A stretch of DNA of 64,000 bases from Acanthochlamys bracteata (Eukaryota; Streptophyta; Magnoliopsida; Pandanales; Velloziaceae), in the NCBI GenBank assembly GCA_019914995.1, contig CM034138.1:3534001-3598000 (forward strand). Reading direction: 5' to 3'. Shown in pieces: positions 10,722 through 21,370 of this stretch. The position numbers and the translations under genes were made by a program. How positions within the stretch are numbered: the first letter of the stretch is position 1; each line of letters starts with the position of its first letter. The notes beneath the pieces are model-generated. The model saw nothing but the letters and a program-made list of their open reading frames with translations, searched no databases and was not told the origin of the DNA.

Positions 10722-12962
10722 ATGTTTTTCAGACCTTCCCGGTCTCTCCTCTACCGCATCTCCACCGTCCATATTTCTCCGAATCATCACCAACAAACGA
10801 TCTTAGCCATCCATCCAGCTCTTCGCTGCACAACAATTTCATCCAACCTGTTGTCTACCTATTCACTCCATGCTCTCACCGTAGTCGCCGGCCACACCCT
10901 TCCACTCTCCGTCAACCACATCGTTATCTCTTCTTACATTTCCCAGAATGCCCTCGACACAGCTCAGCAGGTGTTCGACAGAATGTCTAACCGAAATGCT
11001 GTTTCTTATAACTTACTTATCTCCAGTTATAGTAAAGGTAGCAACGTCTTTGAAGCTTTCTCGCTTTTTAATAAACTAACGTCGGCTGGTCTTCGACCGA
11101 CGGCACACACGTTTGGTGCAATGTTGTCTTGCCCGTTGCTGAGCTTTGTGCTTGCTGCCCAGTTGCATGCATGGGTTTTGAAATCTGGGTTGATGGATAC
11201 TGGACCCTTTGCTGCTACCGCATTGGTGAATTTTTATTTGAAGAAAGGAAAACTAGATGCTGCATTCATGGTGTTTGATGAAATGGTTGAAAGGAATTTG
11301 ATCACTTGGAACACTGTTATTTCTGGTTATGCGAAAATGGGTATGGCTGATGATACCATGGGATTGTTTAAGGAAGTTATAAGAAGAGGAATTGAACCAT
11401 CTGATTGTACTTTTTTGAGTGTTTTATCTGCATTCTGCTTAGCAGAAGATGTGTTGTTGTTGGAACAAATTCATACTTTTCTTGTAAAGACAGATATCAA
11501 GTCTTGCCTTTGGGTAGCAAATGCACTTCTTGATGCATATGCGAAATGCTCAGCAACACATGCAGCAGAAAAATATTTTAGTGAAATGCCTTTGAAAGAT
11601 ATTGTTACCTGGAACACAATGTTAGGAGCATTTTCAAAGAATGATCTGCTTGGGATGGCTTTAGGGCTCTTCATTGCAATGTTATCCGATAGAGTATTGC
11701 CAAATGAAACCACTTTGGCAACCATCCTGGGTGCCTGCTCTGATCTGAGTGCATTGATATATGGGGAGTTCGTCCATGCAAAAGCTATAAAGTACAACCT
11801 TGATTCAAGTGTTTATATAAGTTGTTCTCTAGTCGATCTCTATGCAAAGTCTAACAGACTTGCCAATGCCAGTAGAGCTTTTACTGAGACTACTCCGAAG
11901 AGTGTTGTGTTATGGAATGCTTTGATATCAGGTTATTCTAGTCAAGGTTCACGAACTGCAATATCTCTCATGAAAGAGATGGTTCATTCAGGGTTTATTC
12001 CTAATGAGTTCTCATTCTCTTCTGCTCTCAAGGTGGCTTCAGTCTTGGATCTCCTGCAGCTCCATTCCCTCATAATTAGGTTGGGTTACGCTACTAATGA
12101 GTATGTATCAAGTGCGTTAATTGGCTCATATGCTGCTCATGGTACCATTTTGGATGGCTGGGAATGTGAAGAGGCTGCAAACTCACGAGTTCCAGTTGTT
12201 CCTATAAATGTCATTGCTGGCATCTACAATAGAGAAGGTCAATACCAGAAGAGCCTGGAACTACTTTCCAAGCTTCAAGAACCAGATAATGTGTCTTGGA
12301 ACATTCTCCTTACAGCTTGTGCTCGCAATGGTGACTACTGGCAGGGATTTCAGTTGTTCAAGCATATGCAATCTGGTGGGTTTGTGCTTGATAGATATAC
12401 TGCCGTTTGCATATTGAATATGTGTTCAAAAACTAACAGCCTCATAGCAGGTGCTTCGCTTCATGGACTTATCTTCAAGACAAATGTTGGGGACTCTGAA
12501 GTTTTTCTTAATAATATCTTGCTAGATATGTATGCAAAATGTGGTAGCCTTGAGAGTTCTCGGAGAATCTTTAGGGAAATGGAACAGAGAAATCTCATCT
12601 CGTGGACATCTTTAATCTCTGGCCTTGGGCTGCATGGTTATGCTAGTGAGGCATTGGAAATATTTGAACAAATGGAGTTTGAAAGTTTCCTGCCTGATCG
12701 AGTTACTTTCCTTGCAGTCTTATCTGCCTGCAGACATGGTGGCTTAGTCAATGAAGGAATGATGATATTTGAACGGATGCAGGCAGTGTATAAGATTGCA
12801 GCTGATATGGATCACTACATTTGTGTGGTTGACCTCTTGTGCCGATATGGGTATGTCAAGCAGGCAGAACATGTGATTGGTGGCATGCCTTTCTATCCAA
12901 ACACTATAATATGGAGGATTTTTCTGCAAGGTTGCAAAAATTTTGTGGCCGAAACGAAATGA
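10722..12962 (+). CDS. PLS-class pentatricopeptide repeat protein, intronless
   Basis: A 746-residue PPR protein, expected in mitochondria or chloroplasts, where such proteins bind RNA to direct editing, splicing or processing. From about residue 65 to the end it is tandem 31-36-residue PPR units, with repeated WNTVISGYAK-, NALLDAYAK- and FLSVLSAF-type helices mixing P, L and S motifs. The first 40 residues (MFFRPSRSLLYRISTVH) are Arg/Ser-rich with few acids, like an organelle targeting peptide. The protein ends at WRIFLQGCKNFVAETK, so it lacks a full E or DYW domain; if it works in editing it would need a partner for deamination. Length and layout recall Arabidopsis At3g58590, which I name only from memory. 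No introns or breaks. One segment (about 480-495, DGWECEEAANSRVPV) fits the repeat poorly. Confidence 0.92.
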   Translation: MFFRPSRSLLYRISTVHISPNHHQQTILAIHPALRCTTISSNLLSTYSLHALTVVAGHTLPLSVNHIVISSYISQNALDTAQQVFDRMSNRNAVSYNLLISSYSKGSNVFEAFSLFNKLTSAGLRPTAHTFGAMLSCPLLSFVLAAQLHAWVLKSGLMDTGPFAATALVNFYLKKGKLDAAFMVFDEMVERNLITWNTVISGYAKMGMADDTMGLFKEVIRRGIEPSDCTFLSVLSAFCLAEDVLLLEQIHTFLVKTDIKSCLWVANALLDAYAKCSATHAAEKYFSEMPLKDIVTWNTMLGAFSKNDLLGMALGLFIAMLSDRVLPNETTLATILGACSDLSALIYGEFVHAKAIKYNLDSSVYISCSLVDLYAKSNRLANASRAFTETTPKSVVLWNALISGYSSQGSRTAISLMKEMVHSGFIPNEFSFSSALKVASVLDLLQLHSLIIRLGYATNEYVSSALIGSYAAHGTILDGWECEEAANSRVPVVPINVIAGIYNREGQYQKSLELLSKLQEPDNVSWNILLTACARNGDYWQGFQLFKHMQSGGFVLDRYTAVCILNMCSKTNSLIAGASLHGLIFKTNVGDSEVFLNNILLDMYAKCGSLESSRRIFREMEQRNLISWTSLISGLGLHGYASEALEIFEQMEFESFLPDRVTFLAVLSACRHGGLVNEGMMIFERMQAVYKIAADMDHYICVVDLLCRYGYVKQAEHVIGGMPFYPNTIIWRIFLQGCKNFVAETK

Positions 12963-13559
12963 AATCAGACTATCGTTAATCTGCATTCAAGTTTGTCTAG
13001 AACCATAGGTTCTCTTTTCCTTTCAATGCAACACGTCACATTGGTATATATACCCGACGATGGCATGAAGGAGAAAATACTGTAGAGTCTTGGTTAAGTC
13101 TCTGCTTAACGTGTTCTGAGATTTTGTTTTCAAGTGCTCTCCCCCAACTTGAAGGTCCAAGTTTCCCTTCTTGTGGTGAGTTCATTTTGCTAAGACCTCC
13201 TCTGGCTGAAGCATCTATTTTTAACAAACTGTAAGGAGACAGTTCAGTGAGGCCATCAGGTAACTTTTAATAGCACACAGCAGATTCGATCTCTCTGCAT
13301 ACTGTTGTTTCATTTAGGTGGTAATGATTTCAGAACTACATTCTCTCCCTCCCAAACGTTGACTTAGCGCACATTTTGGCATCAACTTCTTGCTTGTCGT
13401 CTTCATTTTGTGATAGTCGCTTGATTAGCTCAACCTGATTTGGCATATTAATGTGCTCCCAGAATATCTTAATTGTTCATTCTTCTGTAAATAGTCTAGT
13501 TTATTGCTTTCTTTTTCACCTAGACCTTGAGTTTATATTGGATGGTGTATTCACTAGTG

Positions 13560-14525
13560 TTGAAGTAGTAGTAAAGCCACTTAGCAAAAAACCTGTCCCA
13601 AGCTTAAGCAGTTTATGGCTGCATGGCAGGCAGGAGGATGAAGCAAGAAGGCAAAGCATCTTCCTGGCAAGCTGCTTTGCCACCTTCCAGCAAAGGCAGC
13701 TAGAAGGCTCTTCTGGAGGTGGCACTTGTTGGGCAGCAGCTGAAGAAGGAGGACAGGTATCAAGCTTACTCACTGGGGTGATGCCTAAGCTTCACCAGCC
13801 TGTTTCAGCAAGATGCACACCTTGGAGCTTCTGGGGAACACCAGCAGCTGATTAGAAAGACCTACTTCAGCTTATCTAGTTCACCTGACATTGTGATGCT
13901 CTTGCTGACAGAAGAACTGTTTCACCAACTCATACACAAAGGTGAAGGACTTAAGTAATGACATCTTATAGAGCTTAAACATGAGCCGACAGCTCATGGC
14001 ACCTCTACCAACATGTTGGCAGCTGCTTCAACATCTCTGGCCGACCTTGTGCAGCTGCTTCAGATTGCCACCTTAATCATGGAGCTTGACAATCCATGGA
14101 GGTGTTATTGTTACTGGCAAAAGGACAGACTAAGGAGCTGCTCGCTAGCTTAAGAATGCCTATAAAAGTAAGGTAAGGACTTGCTCAGAGAAACAGTTGA
14201 GTGGCATCAATTTCAAGCAAAGGTGAATATTAGGTTTGTAAGACGACACTTTTGGTGTCCTACAATCACCGGCAAGAAAGTTCTGTTGGTTGTGTTAGTG
14301 GTAGTTATTTAGATCCTACACTTACATACTAAGTGAGAATAAAGTGTTTGTTTGGTTGGCAGAATTAGTTGTTACTATTCTGGATTGGAGAAAACGTGTA
14401 ACATTGTATACTCAGTGGATTTATTCATGGGGTCCGTCTGGGGTTTACTCCTCTTTTCGAAGAGATTTCCTACGTAAGACTTATCTTTTCTATAATTTGT
14501 TCTTCTATATAAGATTCTCTGCTTG
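13560..14525 (+). mobile_element. Copia-like LTR remnant (solo LTR or fragment)
   Basis: The stretch contains the run of signals typical of a plant Copia LTR: a TATAAAAG box near 14160, a transcribed part, then ACTCAGTGGATTTATTC and a pyrimidine-rich U5-like part near 14410-14480. No coding region of a retroelement is attached and no target duplication was found, so the ends are approximate. Old and degraded. Confidence 0.35.
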
Positions 14526-14663
14526 AACAGTAAGGTCCCATGCTGCTAGGGCTGCTCCTATGCGGCCTCAAAGACCAAATCTTGTGAAAACGTAATTGAG
14601 TTTGAGAGACCTCCTTGCCTATGCAGCAATTTTATTTTATCTTGCAGCCTAGACGTTTTTAAG

Positions 14664-14908
14664 GAATGTTTGGGAGTGTTTTTAAAAATAAATTTTTTTA
14701 AATAAAAATATTTTTTAAAATTTTAGAAAAGAAGTTTTTTTATTTCAAAAATAATTATAAATAAATAATTATAAAATTTTGTGATATAAAATTTTTATGT
14801 ATGTTTAAAATTTTTTAAAATTTTCTATTGAATATTATATAAAATTATTAAAAAATATGAAATAAAAAATTGTAATGAAAAGGAGTTTATAAACAATGCC
14901 AAACAGCG
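14664..14908. mobile_element. AT-rich MITE-like element
   Basis: An extremely AT-rich block bounded by short, imperfect inverted ends that share a TGTTTGG core (AATGTTTGGGAGTG on the left; GCCAAACAGCG on the right). Such ends recall Tourist-like (PIF/Harbinger) MITEs. Just outside the right end a 19-base word (TAATCTTATTGCAAGGCTT) occurs twice, at 14911 and 14953. Confidence 0.4.
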
Positions 14909-15835
14909 TTTAATCTTATTGCAAGGCTTTCTTTTGTTATTTTATTAGTGCTTAATCTTATTGCAAGGCTTCCTTCTTGGTATTTTTTTCCGTACTTTCA
15001 GCTGTCCTTGTCTTAACCTATGATATTTGGTGCAGGCCATTGTATACTGTGCTGGTTAGGTATATGTGCACCTATTGTTGTTGTAGTCTTATTAACGGTG
15101 TTGAGGTGTTTGAGAGATTTCCTGCTATGGTCTCTCGTGGGTCCAGTGTCTCTCAAACTTCATTAGGCAAGCTTCCTAATCTCTTTTGTCAACATTATGA
15201 ACCAAGACCTCTCATTTTACTCTTCGTTTGCATTTCTTATTCCCACTGATAGCATATATATGTTGGTGATTTAATTCCTTAGGTTAGTCGTTTCGCTAGT
15301 TGTTCTATTATTATTTGTCTGTTCGAGAGGAAATTGCTTACCTTAATATCTCCTGATTCACAATGTTTAGCCCCAACAAAAGATATTCTTACTAGTTTAA
15401 ACTTTGAGAGTACGTATCTACAATTCCCCGTTCAATTGCTGCTAGTGATTTTCCCGTTTTATCCATCTATGTCAAAGACATTTTTTGCAGGTTTCTATTT
15501 CTTGTCTTGCCTTTGAGTTGACAATTTCAGAGAACTATGCACTTGCTTAACTATACAGGACAAAAGTATAGAAATAGAAGATCTCCAGTTATTGAGGTTA
15601 TCTGTGAAGTAAAATAGAAGCAACAGAAAGTAGAGGTTATTTTTGCTGGGACCTACTGAAGCAGTCAGCTCCTTTTATATGCTAATATAACACTTGTATG
15701 GACGAACACATACATTATATGCTAATATAAAATTTTCTTGGCTGACAATTTTCATCCTTTCTCACTACAGAGAGTGAAAATGATAGCAACATTCATCTCA
15801 GTCTCTCATGATATGTTTGCTGGCTGTTGTCACAG

Positions 15836-16075
15836 GTTGAAAAACTCTCGCAGGGGGACAAAGGGTTGCCTAAGTTCCAGGCATCAATGATGAGACATTG
15901 CTTGCGTTCCATTTCTAGTGACAATTACAAGAACAGGAAGAGGGTCGACCTCGCACTTAGTAAGAGTTCTCTTTCAACATTGTCTACTAGCGTATCAAAT
16001 GTCCTGCATATCCCATTAAGATCTATACTACTAGTTGAATGCATCGATAAGCTTGGTGGCTTTCAAATACTCTAA
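15836..16075 (+). other. Exon-like open frame, unrecognised
   Basis: A frame opening after a good acceptor (GTTGTCACAG|GTTG) reads VEKLSQGDKGLPKFQAS... and is open to a stop at 16075. Its start looks more protein-like than the surrounding sequence (mixed, basic composition with NYKNRKRVDLAL). No family is recognised and no linked exons could be phased. It may be a last exon of an unknown gene, part of a long 3' region of PPR transcripts, or chance. Confidence 0.2.
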
Positions 16076-16364
16076 CAAGAATGAAAAAAGCATGCAGAAG
16101 CTGAATAATACATACCTACTCCACAGTTTAACTGCTGTTATTCAAAGTTCCAACTGTTACAGAAGTGGTATGCAACTACAAAGAACCTCATTTTGTGAAA
16201 ATTTCACAGGACTATTGCTACATTCCACGATACATCTTATGGAACATGGTCAGTCATGCATAGGACTGACAAGTGCAAACTACAGTGTTATTTACTTCAA
16301 AAGCTCCAAATAATAGTAGGAACACTAGTTCAAGGAAGAAGATACAAACACTATTCAGATCAGG

Positions 16365-16613
16365 CTAATGGTGTTGTGCATCAGGTCCTCCAGGAACTTC
16401 TCGCTTGTAGTCAGACTGCATCATGGACCTTGCCTTCCACGCCTGCACTGTCAATCTCACTTGTTCCGCCTGAAGCAAGAACCCATCATGATAAACCTTG
16501 ACTGAATGCGCTGTCTTCTGCAAATGACTGAAGCTTACATTTCTGGCTTCAGTCATTAGCATTACATTGAAACTAACTATCAAGACTATCGCCATCATTA
16601 TCCTGATTGCCAT
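16365..16613 (-). CDS. CLE: CLE signalling peptide precursor with unusual Ala in the motif
   Basis: An 82-residue secreted precursor. Residues 1-23 (MAIRIMMAIVLIVSFNVMLM...) form a signal peptide, followed by a variable basic region and, at the very C-terminus, REVPGGPDAQHH at residues 71-82. That is a CLE dodecapeptide ending at its last His with no tail, as in many CLE proteins. Position 9 of the peptide, nearly always Pro (GPDPQHH), is Ala here, and position 2 is Glu. The frame is intact and the signal peptide is good, so I call it a real gene rather than a relic. A TATA box lies about 50 bp upstream of the ATG. Single exon. Receptor and role are unknown. Confidence 0.85.
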   Translation of the reverse strand: MAIRIMMAIVLIVSFNVMLMTEARNVSFSHLQKTAHSVKVYHDGFLLQAEQVRLTVQAWKARSMMQSDYKREVPGGPDAQHH

Positions 16614-16663
16614 GCTTTAGACTAGCTAACCAGAGTCAGTATAGTGTGAAGAGTGTTGTATTA

Positions 16664-16676
16664 CTTTATTTATAGA
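16664..16676 (-). promoter_or_regulatory. TATA box of the minus-strand CLE gene
   Basis: On the minus strand CTATAAATAAAG lies 51-63 bp before the start codon, implying a very short 5' UTR of about 20-30 nt. Confidence 0.5.
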
Positions 16677-19152
16677 TGCATTGTGGGTCAAATACATAGC
16701 TAATGGAGGACGTTCTGCTGGCAACCCACCAAACTGTCTTCCCCAACTGAAAACTAATCTTACCTCAGTGCCCACCTTTAGTTTGCTGCAATTCAGTGAC
16801 TACATATGAAGCTCCTATTTGTTGAATCGTCCTTATTAATTGTTTGCCAAACTGGGTGATCTTTATGTGGATTTGAACATCCTCATCTATTGAGCTGGAT
16901 TTTGGGGTTGAATTCTATAGAAGACCCATCTCACACTATTATCTTTTGAAGCATAATGCGCATTCAAATACTTGTATAAAATAAGCTGTATAATAATAGA
17001 CATTTTTGTTGCTACCCCGAAAGTGTAGCCACAAAGATGATACTAGGTCTCAAAGATGTAAGGTCTTCATTACCGCTCATTAGTGCAGCTCAAGTGCGTT
17101 ACTAATCAAACATTAAATCAACTGATAGTTTATATACTTTTCAATAGTTGGCATTGTTTAGAAGTTTGCATTGCGAGTTTTTCATATAATTCTGAGGGAA
17201 CCCACTGTTCAAACTTAGTTAGTTTATGATAGGAAGGGAGTACTACAATGAACTGTGCTGTTTAGTTTGATACAGAAGTTGAAGATTCATTTCTAACTTT
17301 GTAGTGAAAGCTCTTCTTATTGGATCTCCCGTAAGATCAACTCAAGAGGAGAGAGGTGAATTGAGTTGATAAATAAAAATTTCCGTACAAGATAACAATC
17401 CTACAGACAGCAAGTGTATAGCCGGCTGTTAGTAATATTATATCCTGCAGACAGAGAGAGTTAGAATATGTGGCGACTTAGGTAAAGAAGCGAGTACTTA
17501 TAGTATTTTTACGTGGTTCGGTAAATTTTTTTGTCTACATCTACGGGTGCTTTATCACAAGAGTTAAGCTTCACTAAACTTTTAACAAGCTACACATAAT
17601 CAAGAGCAAAGTGCTTCACCAAGCACACTTACTCCTTAAGAATTTCTTTATCAAGACAACCCTTCACAGCCTACTAGACTTTCTAGTCCATCTGGCTGAC
17701 ATACTAGCCCTGTTACAAAGTTAATGAACTTTCACCAAGCTCCAACCGAGCTTCTTTATCATGTGCTCCAAACACCCTATCACAGAATTGTAAGTAGTTA
17801 AAAAAATAGGTTAGGCACATGATCTATTTCAATGTATATAGATATTCTCAGGAGTTTTCTGTTGAGAAGATCAAGCTAGTTGCTGAAGATGATGCTTTCT
17901 GTGTGATCAACAGTAAGAATTCTTTCTTTATTTGAGTGATTTGAACATTGTAGAGCAGATGAGTTTTTGAGCTTTTGTTCGTTGATCTCTCTCGGTCCTC
18001 TGTTACTCTGCTTTTCTTCTTATAAACTCTATCGTCTTTGTAGGATGATTTTTCTTGTTGAAGAAGATTATCGTTGGCGTCCTTTTTGCGTTGATAGATT
18101 TTCAAAATAGAGAGGAGCAGTTTATTCAATGGTTAATCAATCACCTCCATGATCAGTTTCGGCTACTCTGGTGCAAGTTCTCAATTGGCATTAAATGCAA
18201 TGTTGAAGGAAATTTGAATTTACCCGCCAGTGATTCTAGACTTGCTTCAGCTGAAATGTTGTGTTCAATTTTCAAGCTGAGTTGGCTTGTCCCGATTTAA
18301 TGCATTACAGGTTGTCTGCTTTGGATTTGTTTAACTTCACCATCTTGACTTGATTAGTCAATTTTAGTTGTATTAATCTCTTTTCTTTCTTTGAACGTGG
18401 AGCTTTGTCTTTCTTGTGAAAAGAGTGATTTTTTGCTCGTTATAAATCTTATATCATCTGATTTATTTCAGTGAAATGTGAATCTAAAAAATGTTGAGAT
18501 GAAGGGTTTGAGCAGGAGTTACGTTGCTGAATCCAATCCTCTGTTTTTGAACGTCACAGAAAAATCTTCGTATAATTAATAGTTCGAGTGGCTGGCTGTT
18601 GAGTGACTGTAGGATTTTCTGTTCTGTATGCTATTTGACTATTATATTGACAGTAGCAGAGCAGCTGGCAGTTTAATAACTGTAATTATTGTCTGCCGTA
18701 TATAAGATAAACTTGTTTTGTTTAATTCTGCAGAATTTGATCTTAATTTATTAGTCCAACATAAATTATAAATTATTATTATCATCAAAATTAACTTTGA
18801 GAGTTTTAACGCTTCTTATCATAATTTGCATTGCTAGACCAAATTTTTGAGAGATCGTTTTGATGGATGTTGATAAGGCCATGAAGATATGAATGGATAG
18901 AAGGATCTAGAGCTGCAATAGCATTGCCTTATCGCAGAATACCATGTTGAGCCTTTTTCTTTTCTGGAAAGCAACACCACAGAAAAAATTAAGTGTAGAC
19001 CTACGGCGCTATATTTATTCCAACAAAACCCATTGCTCCTTTAGTTCAATATTGTTCAGTGATCATGCTACTAATAGCCATGAAACGGATTACTTAGTTT
19101 TATGGTATGAGGTAGTTTGACTTTAGAGATCACAACAACCTCAACGAATAAG
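16677..19152. other. Intergenic with diffuse repeat remains, no gene recognised
   Basis: No supported gene. Between about 17330 and 17800 the sequence has phrases often seen in dispersed plant repeats (GAGAGAGGTGAATTGAG near 17350 and TTTTTACGTGGTTCGG near 17510), which suggests a degraded transposon-derived repeat of undecided class. Open frames here are short and featureless. Confidence 0.35.
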
Positions 19153-19542
19153 GGGTGTTTGGAATTATTTTTTCTCAATATTTTTTTTTAATTTTTAATT
19201 TTATATTTTTTAATATATATTTTATAAATATATAAAAATTTTATTTAAAAATTTAAAAAATGTAAAAAATTATACGAAATGAGATTTTTTTATTATATAT
19301 TTTTATTATTTTTTTAAAAATAAAAAAATATAACTTATTTTTTAAAAAAAACAAAAATATTTTTTATTTTAGAAAAATTCTATTTTATAGCAAGAATGTA
19401 TTTTTTAACGCTTCCTCTCTACTAAAAAATTATTTTTAATTTATTTTTAATATAAAAAAATATATCACTTTTAATAATATTATTTCTAACAACTCACATT
19501 TAAAATTTTATCTTAAAAAATTTACTTTCAAAAGACGCACCC
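19153..19542. mobile_element. AT-rich MITE-like element
   Basis: A very AT-rich block with outward GGGGTGTTTGG at its left end and GACGCACCC at its right end. The ends pair only over GGGTG, so this is an old or divergent copy. It resembles the better-preserved element at 31903-32163. Confidence 0.35.
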
Positions 19543-19740
19543 AAATGAGACCGACTCTTTCTAATTTCTCTAATTGATTCGAAATGATTCTTCTAAGCTG
19601 CAATAAGGACTGGTTTCTACGAACTGAAAAAAAAATGCAAATCTCCTAGAATCCTACGGGGTCCACTTGTTTTAGTTTTTCTAATGGAATAAATTGAAAT
19701 CCTTTAACGAACTAATTCCAGAACTGGTTAGCATTTCATT

Positions 19741-19946
19741 TCACAAAATAATTTTTAATTTTAATAAGTATTCTTAAATATTTTTTTATAATTTTTTTAT
19801 AAAGTTTTTTAAAATTTTAAAAAATATAAAAATATTTATAATAAATTTTATTATTATTATTATTTACATAAAAATATAATTTATTTTTAAATAAAATATA
19901 TTTTTATTTTAAAGAATTATTTTTTTAAAATACTTTTAAAGGCGGC
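19741..19946. repeat. AT-rich block, possible MITE
   Basis: About 200 bp of nearly pure A/T with runs such as TTTTTTATAATTTTTTTATAAA, ending at a sudden GC-rich edge (AAGGCGGCC). Composition and length match the other MITE-like blocks, but no terminal repeats can be defended. Confidence 0.25.
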
Positions 19947-20204
19947 CTCCATTTTGTGGACTTTTTCGGAAAGCATATATCAATGAATGTCAACCACCGG
20001 ATTATGACCTATAAATGGAAAAAGTCTGCAATCGAAATGATGACAAAACAAAAGTTAAATTAATAGTTCCATGCTGAAGATGAGGTGACAGTAAATCTCA
20101 ATGTACTTGATTTGCTTATGGAAAACTGAATTGTTAATAATCTGAAAAACACTCTTTGTTGTCACCCGTAAAAAAGAGTACGAGTGGTAAGAGCGACACC
20201 TATA

Positions 20205-20405
20205 TTTAGTAATAGATTTTATGAAAGTATTTTGTAAAATAAAATTTTTTTAAATAAAATTTTTTAATGAGTTTTATTTTTTTATTTTTAATGAATAACA
20301 AAAATATTTATATTTTCTAAATTTTTAAATAAAATTTTTAATACTTTTGAAAATATATTAAAAAATATAAAATTTTTAATACTTTTTGTAATAAGTAATA
20401 CAAAA
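20205..20405. repeat. AT-rich block, possible MITE
   Basis: A further 200-bp A/T block between ordinary sequences, similar in composition to its neighbours at 19153 and 19741. No clear ends were found. Confidence 0.25.
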
Positions 20406-20469
20406 CGTTCCAACCGTATCCATTAGATCTCAACAGTGATAAATTTCATACCACAATACTCGGCCTGTG

Positions 20470-21370
20470 GTTGATAAAAAGAACTACATGTTTTTTTATT
20501 TATCTTTTTTTTTTCTAAAAGAAGAGAGAACCAGCAAAAAAATGCAAAACTCTATAGTGGACTTATGATCAATTGGATCACTAATGCAATCAGCATCAAA
20601 ATATACACGAAACACTAAAAAAGAAGTCCATAGAAATATCAAACTCCGGTATAAGTACCTCAAAAATACAACAGAATGCCAAGAGCAGCAACTCAATAAA
20701 CTGTAGTGAGAGAAGCAACGAACTCATTAACAATATGGACAACATAAGCTATATGCATGTGAGTAATAGTGAGATAGACTAAGTTAGCAACAGTAGTTCG
20801 ATATAAAGTGGGATTAGACAGAGGGATACCACCTATGGAGGAATAATGGATGTTGAGCTTAAGAGGAGCATCAACATTCCAAGGGTCAGTAAGAAGTGCT
20901 TTTGAATTATATTTGTTGTGTATTTAGATTGAAAAAGATGGTAGCTCTTAATTAGAAGACGAAGATATCTCAATACCTAGGAAATACCACAAAGAATCAC
21001 ATCTTGAATTTCAAACTGATGTGCTAATTCAGTTTTCAACTTGCAATATCATTTACATCACTCGTAATAATTATATCACCAATGTATAATAAAAGAAGAA
21101 GTAATCCTACTAGCAAAAGTGGACTTAGAAAATGATCATGAGCACTAGAGTGAAAGTCAAGAAAAGTAATAACAGTAATGAATTTCTCAAACCAAGCTCG
21201 AGAAGCTTATTTGAGTCTATATAAAAGCTTCTTGATCACCACATGACACTATGCAATGGTTTATTGAGGATTATACAGCTCATTGATATGCCAACTTGTA
21301 TAAAAACTGCAGTAATTCATGCTTCCATGCCTCAAACAAGTGTATAAATTTTAACAGGTAAAATTTTCAA
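20470..21370 (-). mobile_element. Ty1/Copia retrotransposon fossil (part of pol)
   Basis: Read on the minus strand, this region shows Copia polymerase fragments: a reverse-transcriptase piece (words like KASRAWFEKF and LLLLLYI-type strands near 21000-21230) and a later RNase H region piece (SNPTLYRTTVANLVYLT near 20750-20850). Integrase, gag and LTRs are not seen. It is a truncated, heavily decayed copy with many breaks and is probably old. Confidence 0.7.

Noticed and set aside
13451-13855. 134-codon frame near 13.5 kb as a gene
   Set aside because: It lies across a Copia-like LTR remnant, has no domain and its composition matches neither host genes nor a known family.
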